Source of the DNA: Augochlora pura
Taxonomy: Eukaryota; Arthropoda; Insecta; Hymenoptera; Halictidae
Length of the DNA: 64,000 bases
Direction of reading: 5' to 3'
Assembly (NCBI RefSeq): GCF_028453695.1
Contig: NC_135772.1
Span: forward strand, 21,199,412-21,263,411
Part shown: positions 12,913 to 26,152 of the stretch, piece by piece
Position numbering within the stretch: the first letter of the stretch is position 1
Layout: every line of letters starts with the position of its first letter
The notes under the pieces: generated by a model
The model's database searches: none
Seen by the model: the letters and a program-made list of their open reading frames with translations, nothing else
What the model was told of the DNA's origin: nothing
Translations under genes and position numbers: made by a program

Positions 12913-12918
12913 AATAAA
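12913..12918 (+). terminator. Candidate Pax6 polyadenylation signal AATAAA
   Basis: First clear AATAAA hexamer noted on the plus strand after the Pax6 stop codon, giving a 3' UTR of about 1.6 kb. A second one at 13164-13169 is equally possible. Position is seen; use is inferred. Confidence 0.35.
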
Positions 12919-13820
12919 AGAACGTAAAATAGTTTTTAAGTCGGTATTATTTATATTCGTGTAAGGAACGGAAGCGGGGCGAGAGTAATGGACGTTTATT
13001 GTGTGTAAATCGTAACGATATCGACATTTATATATAGTTGATTCTAATCCCAAGTATCCGACAAAGCAACGCTCGACTCGATCGTTTGTATCAGGTGCGA
13101 GATGATTCATCGGCAAAAAGACGCGACACCACAGGTATGTTAACCGTACGATTATGCATTCGAAATAAATAGTGTGTGCATTTAATTTGTTTCACTACAC
13201 CTACCTTATCGGCGAGCGTTCTCTCCTCCACCTACACCTCCGCCTCCGCCTCCACCTCCACCTCCACGGGCCTCGCGACGCGTCGCCTGGAATCGTTGAA
13301 AAGTTTGGCAACGCACAAGCTACTTGCAAATGTAACAATCGTATATTTGTTCCGATTTAATACTTTTCTTTATACAGCATCCGTATCGGAAGGTACTTCT
13401 TCAACTTAGTCTACAGTTTTAATGACCACGGAAAAGTGGCGGACGAGAATAAAATATTAATGAAAAAGAGAAACGAGGAGCCAATCGCTCCACCGTTTTG
13501 ACCAATCGTGGTCAAACTTGCGAATCGAATCGCGCGAGCCGGCCGATCGAGACGCGCACGGTAAACGCATTCGGTGACGCGTTCCGTGCTCAACCTAAAC
13601 CACCCGTCGTCGCTCTACTACGCGCTTGTTTCCTTTTCTTTACGTTTAATGCGCTAGAAAGATATTTTACGACAGATTTAGAACCAAACGATCAATAATT
13701 CCCAGCGAAAGAATCACCATGATAATATACAATTAATAAATACATAGAATGTGTAGATTTTTAAAGCGTCGATTGGACAGAACGAAGAGTCGAGTAAAAA
13801 CGTCTCGAACCCGAAAACGC

Positions 13821-13862
13821 TCTTCTTCTTCTTCTTCTTCTTCTTCTTCTTCTTCTTCTTCC
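13821..13862. repeat. (TTC)n microsatellite
   Basis: About 13 tandem TTC (GAA on the other strand) units. Confidence 0.95.
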
Positions 13863-14949
13863 TTGCCGTCGGAGGATGGGGTGCGAAGAAGCGTAGCCAC
13901 GCGCTAATTCCAGCACCGTTCCTCCCTCCGATGCTCGTTCCCGCGTTCCCGAGATTCGATCTCGGAACTAAATTCTTTCGACGCGGAAACGTTTCTACTC
14001 TTCCTCGGAGTAGAACTCGCGCGACGCAGTCTCGATCGGTGGCAAACTTCCCAAGATAAGTTGCAAATAGGAAACCACTATATTACAGAAATCGAACGCT
14101 CGATTGAAACGCGATCTACGTTGTCCTACGCGCTATGCACGAGAGCACGAGAGCACGCGCGCCGACAAACTCCTTTCGTCTACGATCTACGAGAATGTCG
14201 GAGGTAGAGGAACGCGATGGAAAATATTTGCCGCCACGTTCCCTCTCCTCGGTCCTACTTGCTGCCATCGATTCGTTTGCTTCTTCTACAGCGAATTAGA
14301 ATATCGTTGGAACCCTGTTCCTCGTCTTACCTTGCGCAAGACCAAGCTTCGCCTTGGTCGAGTTTCGACGGAAATCTATGAAATTACGTCGAAATGCCAG
14401 CAGAGAGGAATAAAAGGAATAACGAAGACGGTGAGCGCGCGCGACCAAAAAGAGCGAAACAGCGAAGAAAGTCGCTGCTGGTAACAAACTTGTCAACGAT
14501 TACAAACATCCGAAGATGAAACGGCCCGAACACGCGTACGGACGTAGGCGTGGTTCACCGATCGAACGCTCCATTCGCGAACCGCGAGCCGATCGACGAT
14601 AGACTTCCGCGAGAGAAGAAGACGAAAATGCGAACGAGTAGAGGAGAAAAATGCATAGTTGTGCGAAAACACCTACGGTGAACGAAGCACGGAAATGCTG
14701 CAACGGGAAACTGTACAAATCTTGAGGAAAAGAAGGGGGAGGAGGAGGTACCTCTGCCGTCGATACGTTATCGTATCGAAGAGACGTCCCGTCGAGATCG
14801 AAAAAGGTATTGCAACCTACCGAAAGTTCAGCTAGAATCGGAGCTGGTCGGTCGAGGGACACGAAAGAAACAACGACCGAGCGAAGCTTCGAACGCGACA
14901 CACCCGAGAATCGTCTGCCAACAGCTCGGAAAGGAAAACGAACGAGTTC

Positions 14950-17900
14950 TCAGATCGAGTTCTTTTCTTTGAGCAATGCGTCGATGTCCTTGAGAATGTC
15001 GTCGGACGCCATGTCCAGGGTCAAATAGTCCTCCTCGTTGACATTCAAGAGACTGTCGCAGGTCTCTTTCGCATCTATCGTCCCGGGGAGGAGCTTCTTC
15101 TCCTCGTTGACCTCCAGCTGGCTCTGATCCTCGTCCGTGCTGCTGTCGCACAGCCTGATCTCCACCTCGTTCCTCTTTCCCAGGCTCGCCGACTCGGTCG
15201 ACTCGGAACTGTTGAGCCTCTCGAGTCCAGAGTTTGCCGGACTACTCGTCTTCCTCTCCGCCTCGGTGGCCCGCGGAGGCCTGCAGGTTTCTCCCGCGTC
15301 GGCTTCACCGAAGGAGACGAACCTCTTCGGCGATCTCCTCAGCTTGACCGGCGGCGCGTTACCCGAGAAGCCCGAGTTTGTGCTGTTACACCTGATTTTG
15401 CTCCTGCCGGCGTTGTCGTCGTGTCCGTCGCCGTCGCCGTCGCCGTCACCGTCGCGTCGCCCGTCACCGTCGCCTTCGCCTTCGCCGTCGTCGTCGCCGC
15501 TGTCCCGAAGGCATCTCTTGACGCCCCTCTGCACGCCGGCCTCTCCGAGCTTAGCCAGCGTGTTCGCGGTGTCCTTTAGAAAATCGAGCGGCTCTCCGAC
15601 GCGTTCTTGCGCCGAGGCCTCCTCCGCGGACGACTTGGACTCGGTCTCCTGCGCGGATTTGCGCCTCTTCCTGCGTCGAATCTCTTCCAACGTGAGCACT
15701 CTGAAGTCGAGGTTCGAGCCCTTTTCGCCGTTCTTTTCCTTGCCAGTGTTCGAGTACGGACCGACTTTTCTGTCCCTGCGTATCTTGACTTTGCCACCGG
15801 CCGTCGTCGCTTCTCCGCGCTGATCCTCCATCTGGTAGGAGTAATATGCCGCGCTTTCGGCCTGAATCTCCTCCAGTCTGATCTCTTCGTAGGTCTTGCA
15901 GTAAGGAACCCTCGGCTGCGGCTTTACCGGCGACGGTACGCTTTCATTGTCCGACTCTGGAAGAAACACAGGACCAAATGGAAGAATGTATTACTTGGTG
16001 ATTGGCGTCGACGGCCTTTCGCGATCCTCGACGCCATCGGTCTAATCCTCGGACCCGACACTTTCCCGCTGTCGTTTCGCGTACATCATCCTGCGGCTAC
16101 TGCTACGTTTGCTAGATTTCTCGACTCGGCTCTCGAATTATCGATTTACCGTTTTCCGGCCATTTTTCTTTGTTTGTTCGTTTATTCCTGCTTTTTGGAA
16201 TGTTTGATTCTAAAGCGAATGAATTCTAGTCGAAAAAAGGAGAGCGTTTAGTACAGTTCCAATACTTTGACCGATATCCTTCGAGCAAAATCCATCTTCG
16301 CATCCGCTTGCAGCCAGTCTTTTTCCGCGTTTAATTTCGTTCTCCCCTCGCTCGCTCGCTCGCTCGTTCACTCACTCTCTCTCTCTCTCTCGCTTTCTCT
16401 CTCTCCCCCTCCCTCCTTCCATCTCTCGCTCTCTCTCTCTCTCTCTCTGTCGCTTTTACTCGATCGTTCAGTAACAGTATTTACGATACTGAACGGATTT
16501 ACGAGGGAATACTGCCTCCCACTACCTCGTGCTAGTAATTGTTCTTTCTTCGCATTTCTTTCGCGACTACGCTTCTCTTTCCCAAAAAGCTTCGTCAGCC
16601 TCGTTCCAGCCGTAGCTTCGCTTCGTCGGGTTTCCCCGTCCACCTTCGTACGAACGTACGATCGAGAACCGTTCTCCTCCAGTCGCAACGATTCCGAAAT
16701 TCGATCGAAAAAATTCGATCGAATTCCTTCGAATTCGAAAAAAAAGGTATCCCAAAGATGACGGAAAAAGTTGGTCGATCGAACAATCGCGTTAGCGAGG
16801 AACTACGAACGAGAATGAAACTCGCTCGAACCGTCCCCGACGATTGCGAAAGTGAAGCGCGTTGATAAAACGGCGCGCGACGCGTTACGAAATATTTTCA
16901 GCGATCACGCGGTCGCGTTACATTATCGATGGGCCACCATTTTCCAAGACGGTGACAATATCCAAAAGTTTTTCCACAAAGCGTGTCTCGTACAATAACC
17001 GCAACTACGATCGTTCTTGGGTCCGTAAAATTACAAAAGGCAATCAGGGGGGATGGATTTGTTGATCAATTTACTATCGTAAAGTATCTGTAATATCGTT
17101 TCGTTTACATCGGACAAATCAATTTTAGCAACGCGTACAAAAAGAATTTGAACGAGTATCGCGGACCGATGCAAAGAACCAACCATAATCGGAACAAAGC
17201 CGTGTAATCGACCAAGATCGTCGTCCGTCGGGTGTCTGTGCCGTGCCGTGCGTACGGGCCTCCGCGCGCCGTCGCCACGCCCGAGAAATTAGCTGGCGCG
17301 AATTGCAAAAATAAAACGATCGATTCCATTTGTCCCGGCTATAGTTGTAGATACGGCGTTCGATTACAGGGATTAACGCAGTGTCGTAGAACAGAAAACA
17401 AGACGCGCAGGAGAATCGTCGCCGATGCGGCTGATCGGCGTTCATCACGTTTTCATCTCTCTTTTCAATTCTTTTCTTTTTTTTTCTTTTTTTCATCATT
17501 GTATCAAGTTTATTGAAATCCAAGTATCATCTCAATAAAAATTAATGATTTCCATTCGTTTACATCAATTCATATAGCAAGGAATTACGGGTCGCGTATA
17601 ATTAGAACGTACTCTCGGTGGAACGATGTCCTCGTTGCGCTGGGAATACAAAAAGGACACGTTCTCGCCTTCGTTTCGCTAATAATCGCCTAATAATCGC
17701 CAAATCAACCGTTTACGCATGGTTCCATCGATGCAACGACAATTTCCTTGGCCGACCGATTCTAGACTGCGGATTCTGTGCGCGCGGCTGCAAAATATTC
17801 CATTAGAAATATCGAACGGTTCGCGGTACGGTCGAGTACGCGCGTTCCTCCGTTTCTCGCGGCTCGACGACCAATCTTCATTTTCGCGCAAACATCCGCA

Positions 17901-19796
17901 ATCTATCGACAATTTTGGTTGTTGCAAACGCGCAACCTCCTCGCATTCCGAGTTCCACCGGAACGATACCGCAAACACCTATGGTCGAATCGCGATCGAG
18001 ACAAAGAAGCTCGACGAAATCGATCGGGTCGCGCAACGAAAGAAATGGTCGCGCGAGCGCGCGCGCGCGCGCGGAACAACCGAAACAAAGATCGAAATTG
18101 TCGTTGCTCGAGAGGCTTCGCACAACCAAGTTTCTCTTAGTTAACACCGCGGAAAGCAGTCGTTGTACAATCGTAAACGAAATCGTTCGGCTTCCGGAAA
18201 TTATAACAACGGTAACAACGATAGGATCGACGATATCGTCTCTTTTCATCCGGCACTACCGGCAACGTTGCTAACAATAAATAAAAGAAGGAAAAGAGAA
18301 GAACAAGGAGGAAGATTAAACGATCGATCAAACACAATTCGAACGGAGGAGAACCGTCCTCTGTGCCGAGGATGCAAAAACAATGATTGCAGCTGGACGC
18401 GCACGAAATAAGTAACCGTCGCAAAAAAAATCGACGAAAGAATTAAAAAAAAAGAAAGAAACAACAGAAAAGGAAACAGATTATAGAGATGCCTTCGAAA
18501 CTCTCGAGCCGAATCGCTACAAAAAAAAAACACAAAACAATTGTAAAGAAAAAGAACGAAGGAATTTTCCTAGAAGTTTAACAGAAGGAATAGAACGATC
18601 GTAAATCGTGCTGATTGTTCTAAAAATTGCAAAAAGAAACGAAGATGCCAGTCTCGATTGAAGCATTTCGGTGCACGATCTTCTCTTGCGATTACAATTA
18701 GACGCCTCGCATCGCAACGCATCGCATCGCATCGCATCGGAACAAAAAAAACCGATCGCCGTCTCGCGACGATCGTTAAAGAATTAAAAGATCCTAAAAT
18801 ATGTAGACGATTACAACGTGTAATGTATATATTGCTAAATGCATTCTTTATCGACTAAACATCCACGCAATTTACTACTATCCCTTTTAGCTCGTTTTAA
18901 GAAGAAATTCGCAGTGTCTTACCGTCTCTCCCATAGAGTGCCCCGTAGACACCCCATAGGCGTTCGGTTGGCACCGCTCGATCGCATTTTCTCGACACCC
19001 TCGGAAGCTAAAAGGACCAACAAAAATCTAACGTACTAAGAAATCAAGGTCGTCGCCGTCGACACAAGTCCAGCTGCTGATCCCTTTCCTTTTTTATCCT
19101 CTCACTCTCTCTCTCTCTCGTAAAGTATATATACTGTTATAGGTAAGTGCTCGCACACTATTTCTTCTCTTAGTATATTCACGCGCACACTCGCTCTCGA
19201 GGAAGTAACACGCGTTACAGGCCGTTTCATTTTTTTTTTCTTCATTTTCGTCTCTTTGTCGATCAAAGACAATTTTTTCGAATCTCGAGAGATTGAAAAT
19301 ACTTTTCACACTAATGTTTCTCCATTAAATAATGTTCTCTTTCTGTTTTTTTTTTTTTTTTCGTAGCTAATAGGCTAGTCACAGAAATATCAAGACTCGA
19401 AACAATCCTCTATTATGAATTCTCCGTAAATTAAGTCATCTAGTTTGCCTTTCGTTCTCTTTTAAGTCTCTTAATTTCTAAATAGAAACAAAAAGCATCC
19501 TTGTACGACTTTGCTGCGCGCAGCATCGAGGCAAGAATACGAAGCGATACTCTCGATATATAAAGATCTATAGTATTATAAATAATCGATTCAGTGTACT
19601 TTCTGTTTTTATCCGTGTGCTATATCACATTGAACAAATTCACGATAAATTCCGTTAATATTAATCATCGATACAATCACGAGTATCGAGTTCAAGTCAG
19701 TTTGTCCGGCAAGTTTTATACAATAGAAACAAGAAAGAAAGGAAACGAAAGACGAAGACCATACTCTACTAATTTTACACTAGTCTTTCGTATAAT

Positions 19797-19847
<51 letters not shown>

Positions 19848-21250
19848 CGCTCTTTCTTCGCATCGTTCTTGTACAGGTTTCTAATTCATTTCTCCTTCTG
19901 TACCGTTTTCACCATCGACCGCCCAATATAAATTACAATTGCATGAAATTTTTTAGTTTGTTGCGAAATATCATAAAAAATTCCGTATAAAATAAGAAAT
20001 CTTTCCCTCGGATTGTTTCTTCGTTATTACGGGATTGAAAGTCGTGTTCTCGTTGATCTCGCGAACGTTAACATGGTTCGACGGTAGATATTAAGCAAAC
20101 ATTTGTTTTCGACTGAAACGAGACAAAAATGGTCGGAATGGTGAGATTAAGTTCCAAAAAGGACTAGAACGTTCGAGACTCTACTCGCGTAAAATAATGA
20201 GTAAAAATATGAATCTGAATATCCTTGATTCGCGATCGTGATCGATGCTCTAAACACGCAAGATTTACTCGATCACTCGACCATTAATGAAACCATTAAT
20301 GTAACATCAACATCTCAATACATTATTTGTATCTCGTGCCGACGAATTCCTGTAATCAGAATTACACTTGGTTTTGCGTTTATAGGTTTCTTCTCGTGCA
20401 GATCTAGGCGCGAAATAGTTATAGATGTATATTACGAAAAATAATAAATATTGCAATTTGCCTTCACCGATATTTCGAATACCTTAGTACCAAGATAAAA
20501 CGCTTGATTTGCACTAATTGTTTCTTCACCGACTCTTCCCTTCGACTAACATATAAGTGAAGCGTCAACCGCAGCGGCGGCGGTGGACTCGAAGTTCAAA
20601 AGTACTAGTTTTCTTGTTGTTGATTACGCATCAAGTATCGCGTTGTTGCTTCACGTTCAAAGTACGTATATGTAAATATGTCTGTACGCATGCAATACGT
20701 ATATTTAGTCGCTCTTCCCTTTCTTAAAAATCTCTTTGCTCATTTAGCTGCTTTTCTCATTTCTCTTTCTATACCTTTTTCATTTTATCTCTTATATAAA
20801 TACATAAATACATACACGTACACATATATATCTATATAAATATATACATATAAAAATATATATATATATTTATATATTATATATTTTATATATTTATACA
20901 TATATTTATATATTTATATGGGTAATTAAGTATCTGTATTATATAATTTTATACTCCATTGTTCAAACGTTTTCCTTTTCAGATTGTTTTCTTTCCTCGA
21001 AATTGTGTCTTATTCGTCGTTTTAATCCTCGTTTTCATTTCTCATTCGTGTCGACGTCCGACAAAATCGCAAAGAACAATTTCGACGAAGGAAAATGCAA
21101 CACGGGCCTCTATATGTATACCTCGTATACCTCTATCGATCGGACACTAATTGAAAGACTGGTTTGTCCGTTTTGCCCGAAGATGCGTATCGTAATCATC
21201 TCGCTGACTTTCTCTCATGCATTCATTCACTCCGTACCCGGCATCTTCGC

Positions 21251-21291
<41 letters not shown>

Positions 21292-24200
21292 TCTCTCCTT
21301 CGCTCCTTTGTTGCTACTTTCAGCACTAATGATTCATAATTTCGCGCTACGCGAGACACACAAGCTAACTTACATATTTAATTCGAAAAGAAACGTTTTA
21401 TCGAGTGTCCGTTTAAAGCGTCTCAGTGCCGCCGCGTGCAGCACTGTTCGGCGAGAACGTACGCTCCAAAGATACACAATATTACTATGATCCGAGTTGT
21501 CTTTGTTTATACGTTAAATACGCTTTGCTGGAACAGTCTGCACGACGTTTTAACAAATTTGCATGTTTGTCCGAGCACGCGTCGGACATCGCTGATCACG
21601 CTTTCTTATTCAAATTCTTTGTCGAGACTAGCCGCTAATTCTCGTGGAAAGCCAAAACATATGAAGGCATTGTATCGTTTGTGTGCACGCATTGTTAAAT
21701 CGAAGGTGAAACACGACTCGTTTCGATCGGGACTTTTCACCCTTGCGCGTAAAGTTATACGTTTCTCTTGTTCGTTCGGATATTCCCCTCGAATATCTCT
21801 TTCGTTCCCTTCGAAGGTTACATAACTACCGCGTACGATAATATCTATTGTATTATTATTGCGATACTGCGCGAAGAACGTCGAAGCATTTGTGTGCACG
21901 CGTACCCGAGGCAGTATTCGATTGGAATAAATTCTCATTTATTTAACTATTACCGTGAGTAGCTCGAAGCATAACCGTGAGTTTAGTTAATCGGAAACGG
22001 TTTCGATAATTATCATAGACAATTACAACTTCTTTCTCCTTTTCGGGTTTCGAACGTTATGTGTCGAGCTTCAAGTACGATTTTTTGTTTTACCTGTTTT
22101 TGGTTTTTTTTGGGAGGGGGAGGAGATCCCGGTGACTACAAAGATATTCTCTTCACCCTACTATTGTGGTGTTGAATCGGCATCATAGTACCTGTGCGAG
22201 TTCAGATTGTGTGTGTGTGGCAAAGCGACGACCCATAGCTATCTTCTTAATCATCCAGAACAGTTTTCATTGGGGTATCATATAGCACAACCGAAAAGAT
22301 GCGGATACTTCGATCTTGTTTTGTATTGTGGCATTCAGGAAAACTCGAGGCTCATCGCATTGTCGCTGGAGAAAGATAGCCATAGGCAGTTAGAGGGCTA
22401 CAGGCAAAGTTTAGATATAGCAGCCCCTGGAAAAATTGATATTCAAATCTACGTTTTTTTTTTTTCGTCTATTTTTCGTCTAGTCTTTTTTTCGTTCATT
22501 CGTTCGTTCGTTTGTCCGTTCGTTTATAGTTAAAGTCATACGCTTGTCTCTTTTTTACTTTTCGAAGATACGACAAGTATTTCGGACACGTTACGTACAC
22601 TGTGTTCTAGTAAATCTGAGCGATTAATTACTATCCAATGAGTTGCGATAGATTTGATCGCGAACACAGTCTCGTCGAATCGATCTAAATGTTGCATGTT
22701 ATCCCTCTCCTCCGGTGGTAATACACTGTGTACTATAGTAACTTATATTCTTATCTTCAATCATATTGAAACAACGCGTAGCTGTAACTACAGTTTCAAA
22801 GTGTAGTGGGCACAAATGCTTGAAACTACTTCTCCAACGAAAACTTTCACATGTCAATATCGTTTTATGCTCTTACTCTATCCAATAATAAAGACAACGA
22901 TCACCTATTGACAGAGTCGGGCATCGAACGACTAAAGTCTTTCATTCGCTCGATTAATCGATGCTCGCGATTTATAATAATTGATCATTGTAAATCGCGA
23001 TTAATAATTCTTGCTAATTATCGGTATCAACGATTATACCTTAACTGCATTAAATATGGCCCAACTCTGCCTACTGCTTACCTAAAGTATTTCTTCTCTA
23101 ACGAGACATTACTTTCCATTTAGCATCGTTCACATTGGTCTTTCAACGCGGGAACTATCGAGCGGTTGAAACGTTGGATTTGCAATTTCTGCATTTATTA
23201 CGAATCCTCATGATTTCTCGTTGCAGTATATACGGAAAGAAATCAATTGATCGATAAAGTTTAAAAACGGCACTTGGGATCGTTCGTTTCGATCGGTCCA
23301 ATGGCTCCAGCATTAAACGAGTTAAATGAAAATCGATAGTACTTTATGAATACTTGATAACTCTAAGTAGTGCAGTCTTTATTATTGAAAAGGAAACTAG
23401 AAACACTTTACGAATTTACGATACACTGGTGCCTCTAACACTATCGGAAGCCGTTATCATCTGCAAATATTATATAACTTCTCAATCATACTAATGCAGC
23501 TGAAGTTGCTTTTTTTCCCCTCTTATATTGATTTGTCCTCTTTATATATATATATATATAATTTTGCTGCTTATCAATTCGCTTCGAAAAGAAATATGTG
23601 AAGCGAAGATCGATTAAATATCGGAAATGTACTAACGTGTCTTAGTGATCGATTTGATAAAAAATCGATTTGAAAAAAAATCTGCAATTAAATCAACTTC
23701 ACAAAATAGAAGATACACAATGTTTTACGTACAAAGTATCGTACACGTTCCGTCGTACACACGTATACGATACTTCACATAGTTCAAGGAGCAGTAGTCG
23801 TAAAATGTACTTATGGTATCTGTTTCCTCCTTTTGTCACGGTCTCTTTAGTGTACTGTTAACTAGTAGCTAATTTATGGTTTACGGGCGTTGGAAATGTA
23901 CGGTGTTACAATCAGAATGTTCCGTCGGGTTTAAAAACGTTTGTAGGAGGTCATCTCAAAGTATGGAAAGGGGAATCTCGATGTCTGAGGCTGAGAAGTC
24001 TGTCGCGTGTGAATAGGCGAGTACGGTGGTTGCTGGAGAAGCGGAGAGCTCTGTTGGTTCTGCATTGGCGACAACGACTGACCAGGGGAGTGCGAATGGA
24101 GGTTTTGCGGATGGGAGAATGACAACGTGTGATGACAAGGAGAGGTCTGTGAATTTTGTACATTCGGTTGCGGTATATTCAAGTTGTTCGTGACGTTGAT

Positions 24201-25731
24201 GTTATTCAGTAGATTGAGACTGTTAGAAACGTTATTAGGGATTGTCAGATTGCTCGGTATACTGAGTGCGTTTGGAATATTTATACTTGTCTGTAAATTG
24301 GGCGGAAGGGAAAGAGTAGCCGATGTAAGATAATGTACGCTGAAAGATGGACGGGGGGGCTAGTAAAGCCTCATACCTTCTTCAAATTTGACGATAAGAG
24401 GATCAACGGCTGTACTACCGATAAAACTGCCTGCTTCGCTACTTCCTCTACCTTGATCCGATTCTGTGCTGTTTCCATCATACTTTGCATCGTCTGCCAA
24501 CAAATGGAACTATTTAAATAAATTATCTAGTATTATCGGATACTACCACTTTTCAATAATAAAACTATCTCTTGCGTACAATGTTTAATAGTATGCGGAA
24601 AATAATGCATTTTATGCGATCAAATTACAAGAACCAATGCCAATGTTTTACCTCTGAAAGTAGTAAAAATACTTAATACCTTCCAAACACATACTATGCT
24701 TACCTTGCAGATTTAACCACTCCTGACTCAATGACTTTGGTGTCAATTCTGAATTCTTCACTGGGTTAATGGGATTATTAGCGATCATGCGAGCATTCGT
24801 ATGCATAAACGAACAGTGCGGTTTCCTACAACCGGTAGGTTGTTTTTCCCAATAGCATGGAATCGCCTTGCGATTTTTCTAATTCGAATAATAAAAAGAT
24901 TCCATTAATAATTCCCCCGAGTATCTTCTTTCGATAGTTAACATTTCTGATATTTCGTATACTTACTTTCAACTCCATATGCCTATAATTACAGTGTTCA
25001 TCGAGACATTTGCCCTGTTGCCAATATATGCACATAGTTTCGCAACCCAAGGCAGATGGTTCGTGCCTAAATGGACACTCATCACCCTTTGGACATAATC
25101 AATGACAACAGTGTTAGAATATTAATGCAGTCGAGGTAAATACGATAGAGATTGCGTGCAAATTACTTGATTATGATCATCGTAAAACATTGCAGTGCCC
25201 GTTCAATTCATTGATACTGCAAGATAACATCTTAAAAATCTTTAACATGCAGCAATTTTCTGATGCAACAAAGATAATACGTTTGAGTAACATAATTCTA
25301 TCAAATTCGCTCATAAATTTTTACAGAATTAAATGAACTTAAAATGTCAGATATTTATACTAATAATTACATGGATAATATTATCAGAGACAAAATTTAT
25401 TGTAACATCGCAGAAAAATGAGAGATGATAATTTTAAAAGGCCTGTGGACGCAAACGATGCAGAAATTATTCGTGTGTATAAATAATTAAATCGTCAGTT
25501 ATTTGAAAAAGAAGGGTATCGTGGAACCTCTGGCTTCAACATGGCCGATCTAACCTCGAGACGAATGGTACAGAAGCAATATGGAAACAAATTTATTGAA
25601 CTTTTCACATTTGCTCGCGGTGAATAAGCACGACGAATAGTTTGTTTAGATTGTTAATAGGAAAAACTTACCTTTTTGCATGTAGAATAATAGAAAAAAT
25701 AACAGTCGGTATTCTTATAACTGTGCTCCAT
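14950..25731 (-). CDS. ZC3H11A: ZC3H11A-like protein, three CCCH zinc fingers (mRNA export)
   Basis: Relative of vertebrate ZC3H11A, an RNA-binding partner of the TREX mRNA-export complex in the nucleus. Coding exons, 5' to 3' on the minus strand: 25731-25672, 25086-24967, 24878-24704, 24493-24377 and 15956-14950, giving 492 residues. All junctions are GT-AG with matching phases. Fingers are C10-C18-C24-H28, C39-C47-C52-H56 and C68-C77-C82-H86; wording such as DCYFFYYSTCKKG, YRHMEL and PCYWEKQPTGC is typical of the family. The last exon carries TYEEIRLEEIQ and LTLEEIRRRKRRK, like the repeated TLEEI motifs of the human protein, a Gly-Asp repeat and an acidic helical end. The start is the Met before the first finger, preceded by a 5'-UTR acceptor (25773-25772). 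Intron 4 is 8.4 kb while the others are under 600 bases. Exons 1-4 to exon 5 are joined by phase and by the continuous motif FEEESDNESVPSP. Confidence 0.88.
15424..15492 (-). repeat. GTCGCC-type repeat coding Gly-Asp run in ZC3H11A
   Basis: Imperfect hexamer repeats (GTCGCC and relatives on the plus strand) translate on the minus strand to an acidic Gly-Asp-Gly-Asp stretch with one Arg-Arg interruption. Confidence 0.9.
16375..16448. repeat. imperfect (CT)n tract
   Basis: About 74 bases of CT/TC-rich pyrimidine with a few G and CCC interruptions. Confidence 0.9.
18707..18739. repeat. (GCATC)n microsatellite
   Basis: Five or six GCATC pentamers with one variant. Confidence 0.9.
19803..19844. 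repeat. (CT)n microsatellite
   Basis: About 21 CT units followed by CGCTCG variants. Confidence 0.95.
20790..20930. repeat. AT-rich low-complexity block (TATATA/TTTATA)
   Basis: About 140 bases that are nearly all A and T, built of TATA, TTTATA and TACATA units. Confidence 0.9.
21254..21284. repeat. (CT)n microsatellite
   Basis: About 15 CT units. Confidence 0.95.
23931..24339 (-). CDS. Orphan terminal coding exon, Asn/Pro/Gln/Ser-rich, unassigned
   Basis: I do not recognise this protein. On the minus strand an open frame ends with TAA at 23931-23933 and stays open up to an in-frame TAG at 24362-24360. A good acceptor (pyrimidine run, TTTCAG) ends at 24340, entered in phase 2; a second acceptor (TTTACAG) gives 24290-23931 in phase 0. 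The translation is strongly protein-like: LPPNLQTSINIPNALSIPSN, a run of Asn/Leu, then QSLSPMQNQQSSPLLQQPPY and an aromatic end (PFPYFEMTSYKRF). Such composition is common in transcription co-activators. ZC3H11A exons 3 and 4 end in phase 1 and cannot enter it. ZC3H11A exon 2 (phase 0) could use the second acceptor, so it may be an alternative last exon, or the end of another minus-strand gene. Confidence 0.5.
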
Positions 25732-26152
25732 TTGCAAGAACTGATAGAATGATGAATGATCGTGTTCCTTGCTGAAACAGAAGATATTTAAGTTCGTCGA
25801 TGTGTTCAAATAAATAAATTAGTAAACGGGAACGAAGAAAATTGAACGTGAAACTTTACCATTTTGTACGAAACATGATTACAACGTAATGTATTCTCGG
25901 TGAAACGTTAGTTACAATGTTATTGGAAATTAATTTGAATTGGAAGATGTCGTGAACACGGATGTTTGTATCAATAGAAAATGACCTTTTCTCGGTACGT
26001 ATCTATTACTTGTATACTTATTACTTACATGTGGTGGCAGTGATTCCTTAGATGACTTCTTTTTTGCCCCTTCACTTTGACCCACACACTAAATCGACTC
26101 ACACACAGATTCAAGTAAATAGTTCGACCGTAGTACACAGTACAGTATAGTA

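Larger units (their letters stand above)
11313..14949. other. Converging 3' flanks of Pax6 (+) and ZC3H11A (-)
   Basis: No convincing protein was seen. The start should be Pax6 3' UTR. Candidate plus-strand poly(A) signals AATAAA are at 12913-12918 and 13164-13169. For the minus-strand ZC3H11A message, a TTTATT (AATAAA on the minus strand) near 12996 is possible, which would make the two 3' UTRs overlap. Open frames here such as 11632-12225 (+) run through a (GA)n tract and are probably chance. Confidence 0.5.
15957..23930 (-). other. Most of the 8.4-kb intron 4 of ZC3H11A
   Basis: Between exon 4 and exon 5 of ZC3H11A (full intron 15957-24376). It shifts from GC-rich (to about 19 kb) to AT-rich. 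I recognised no protein in it apart from the separate orphan exon at 23931-24339. It contains several (CT)n tracts and an AT-rich block. The length of the intron leaves room for a nested gene or regulatory RNA, but none is visible. Confidence 0.6.

Noticed and set aside
23931..24339. Assignment of the orphan exon to CRTC or another named co-activator
   Set aside because: Only general composition is similar; no diagnostic motif, so no name was given.
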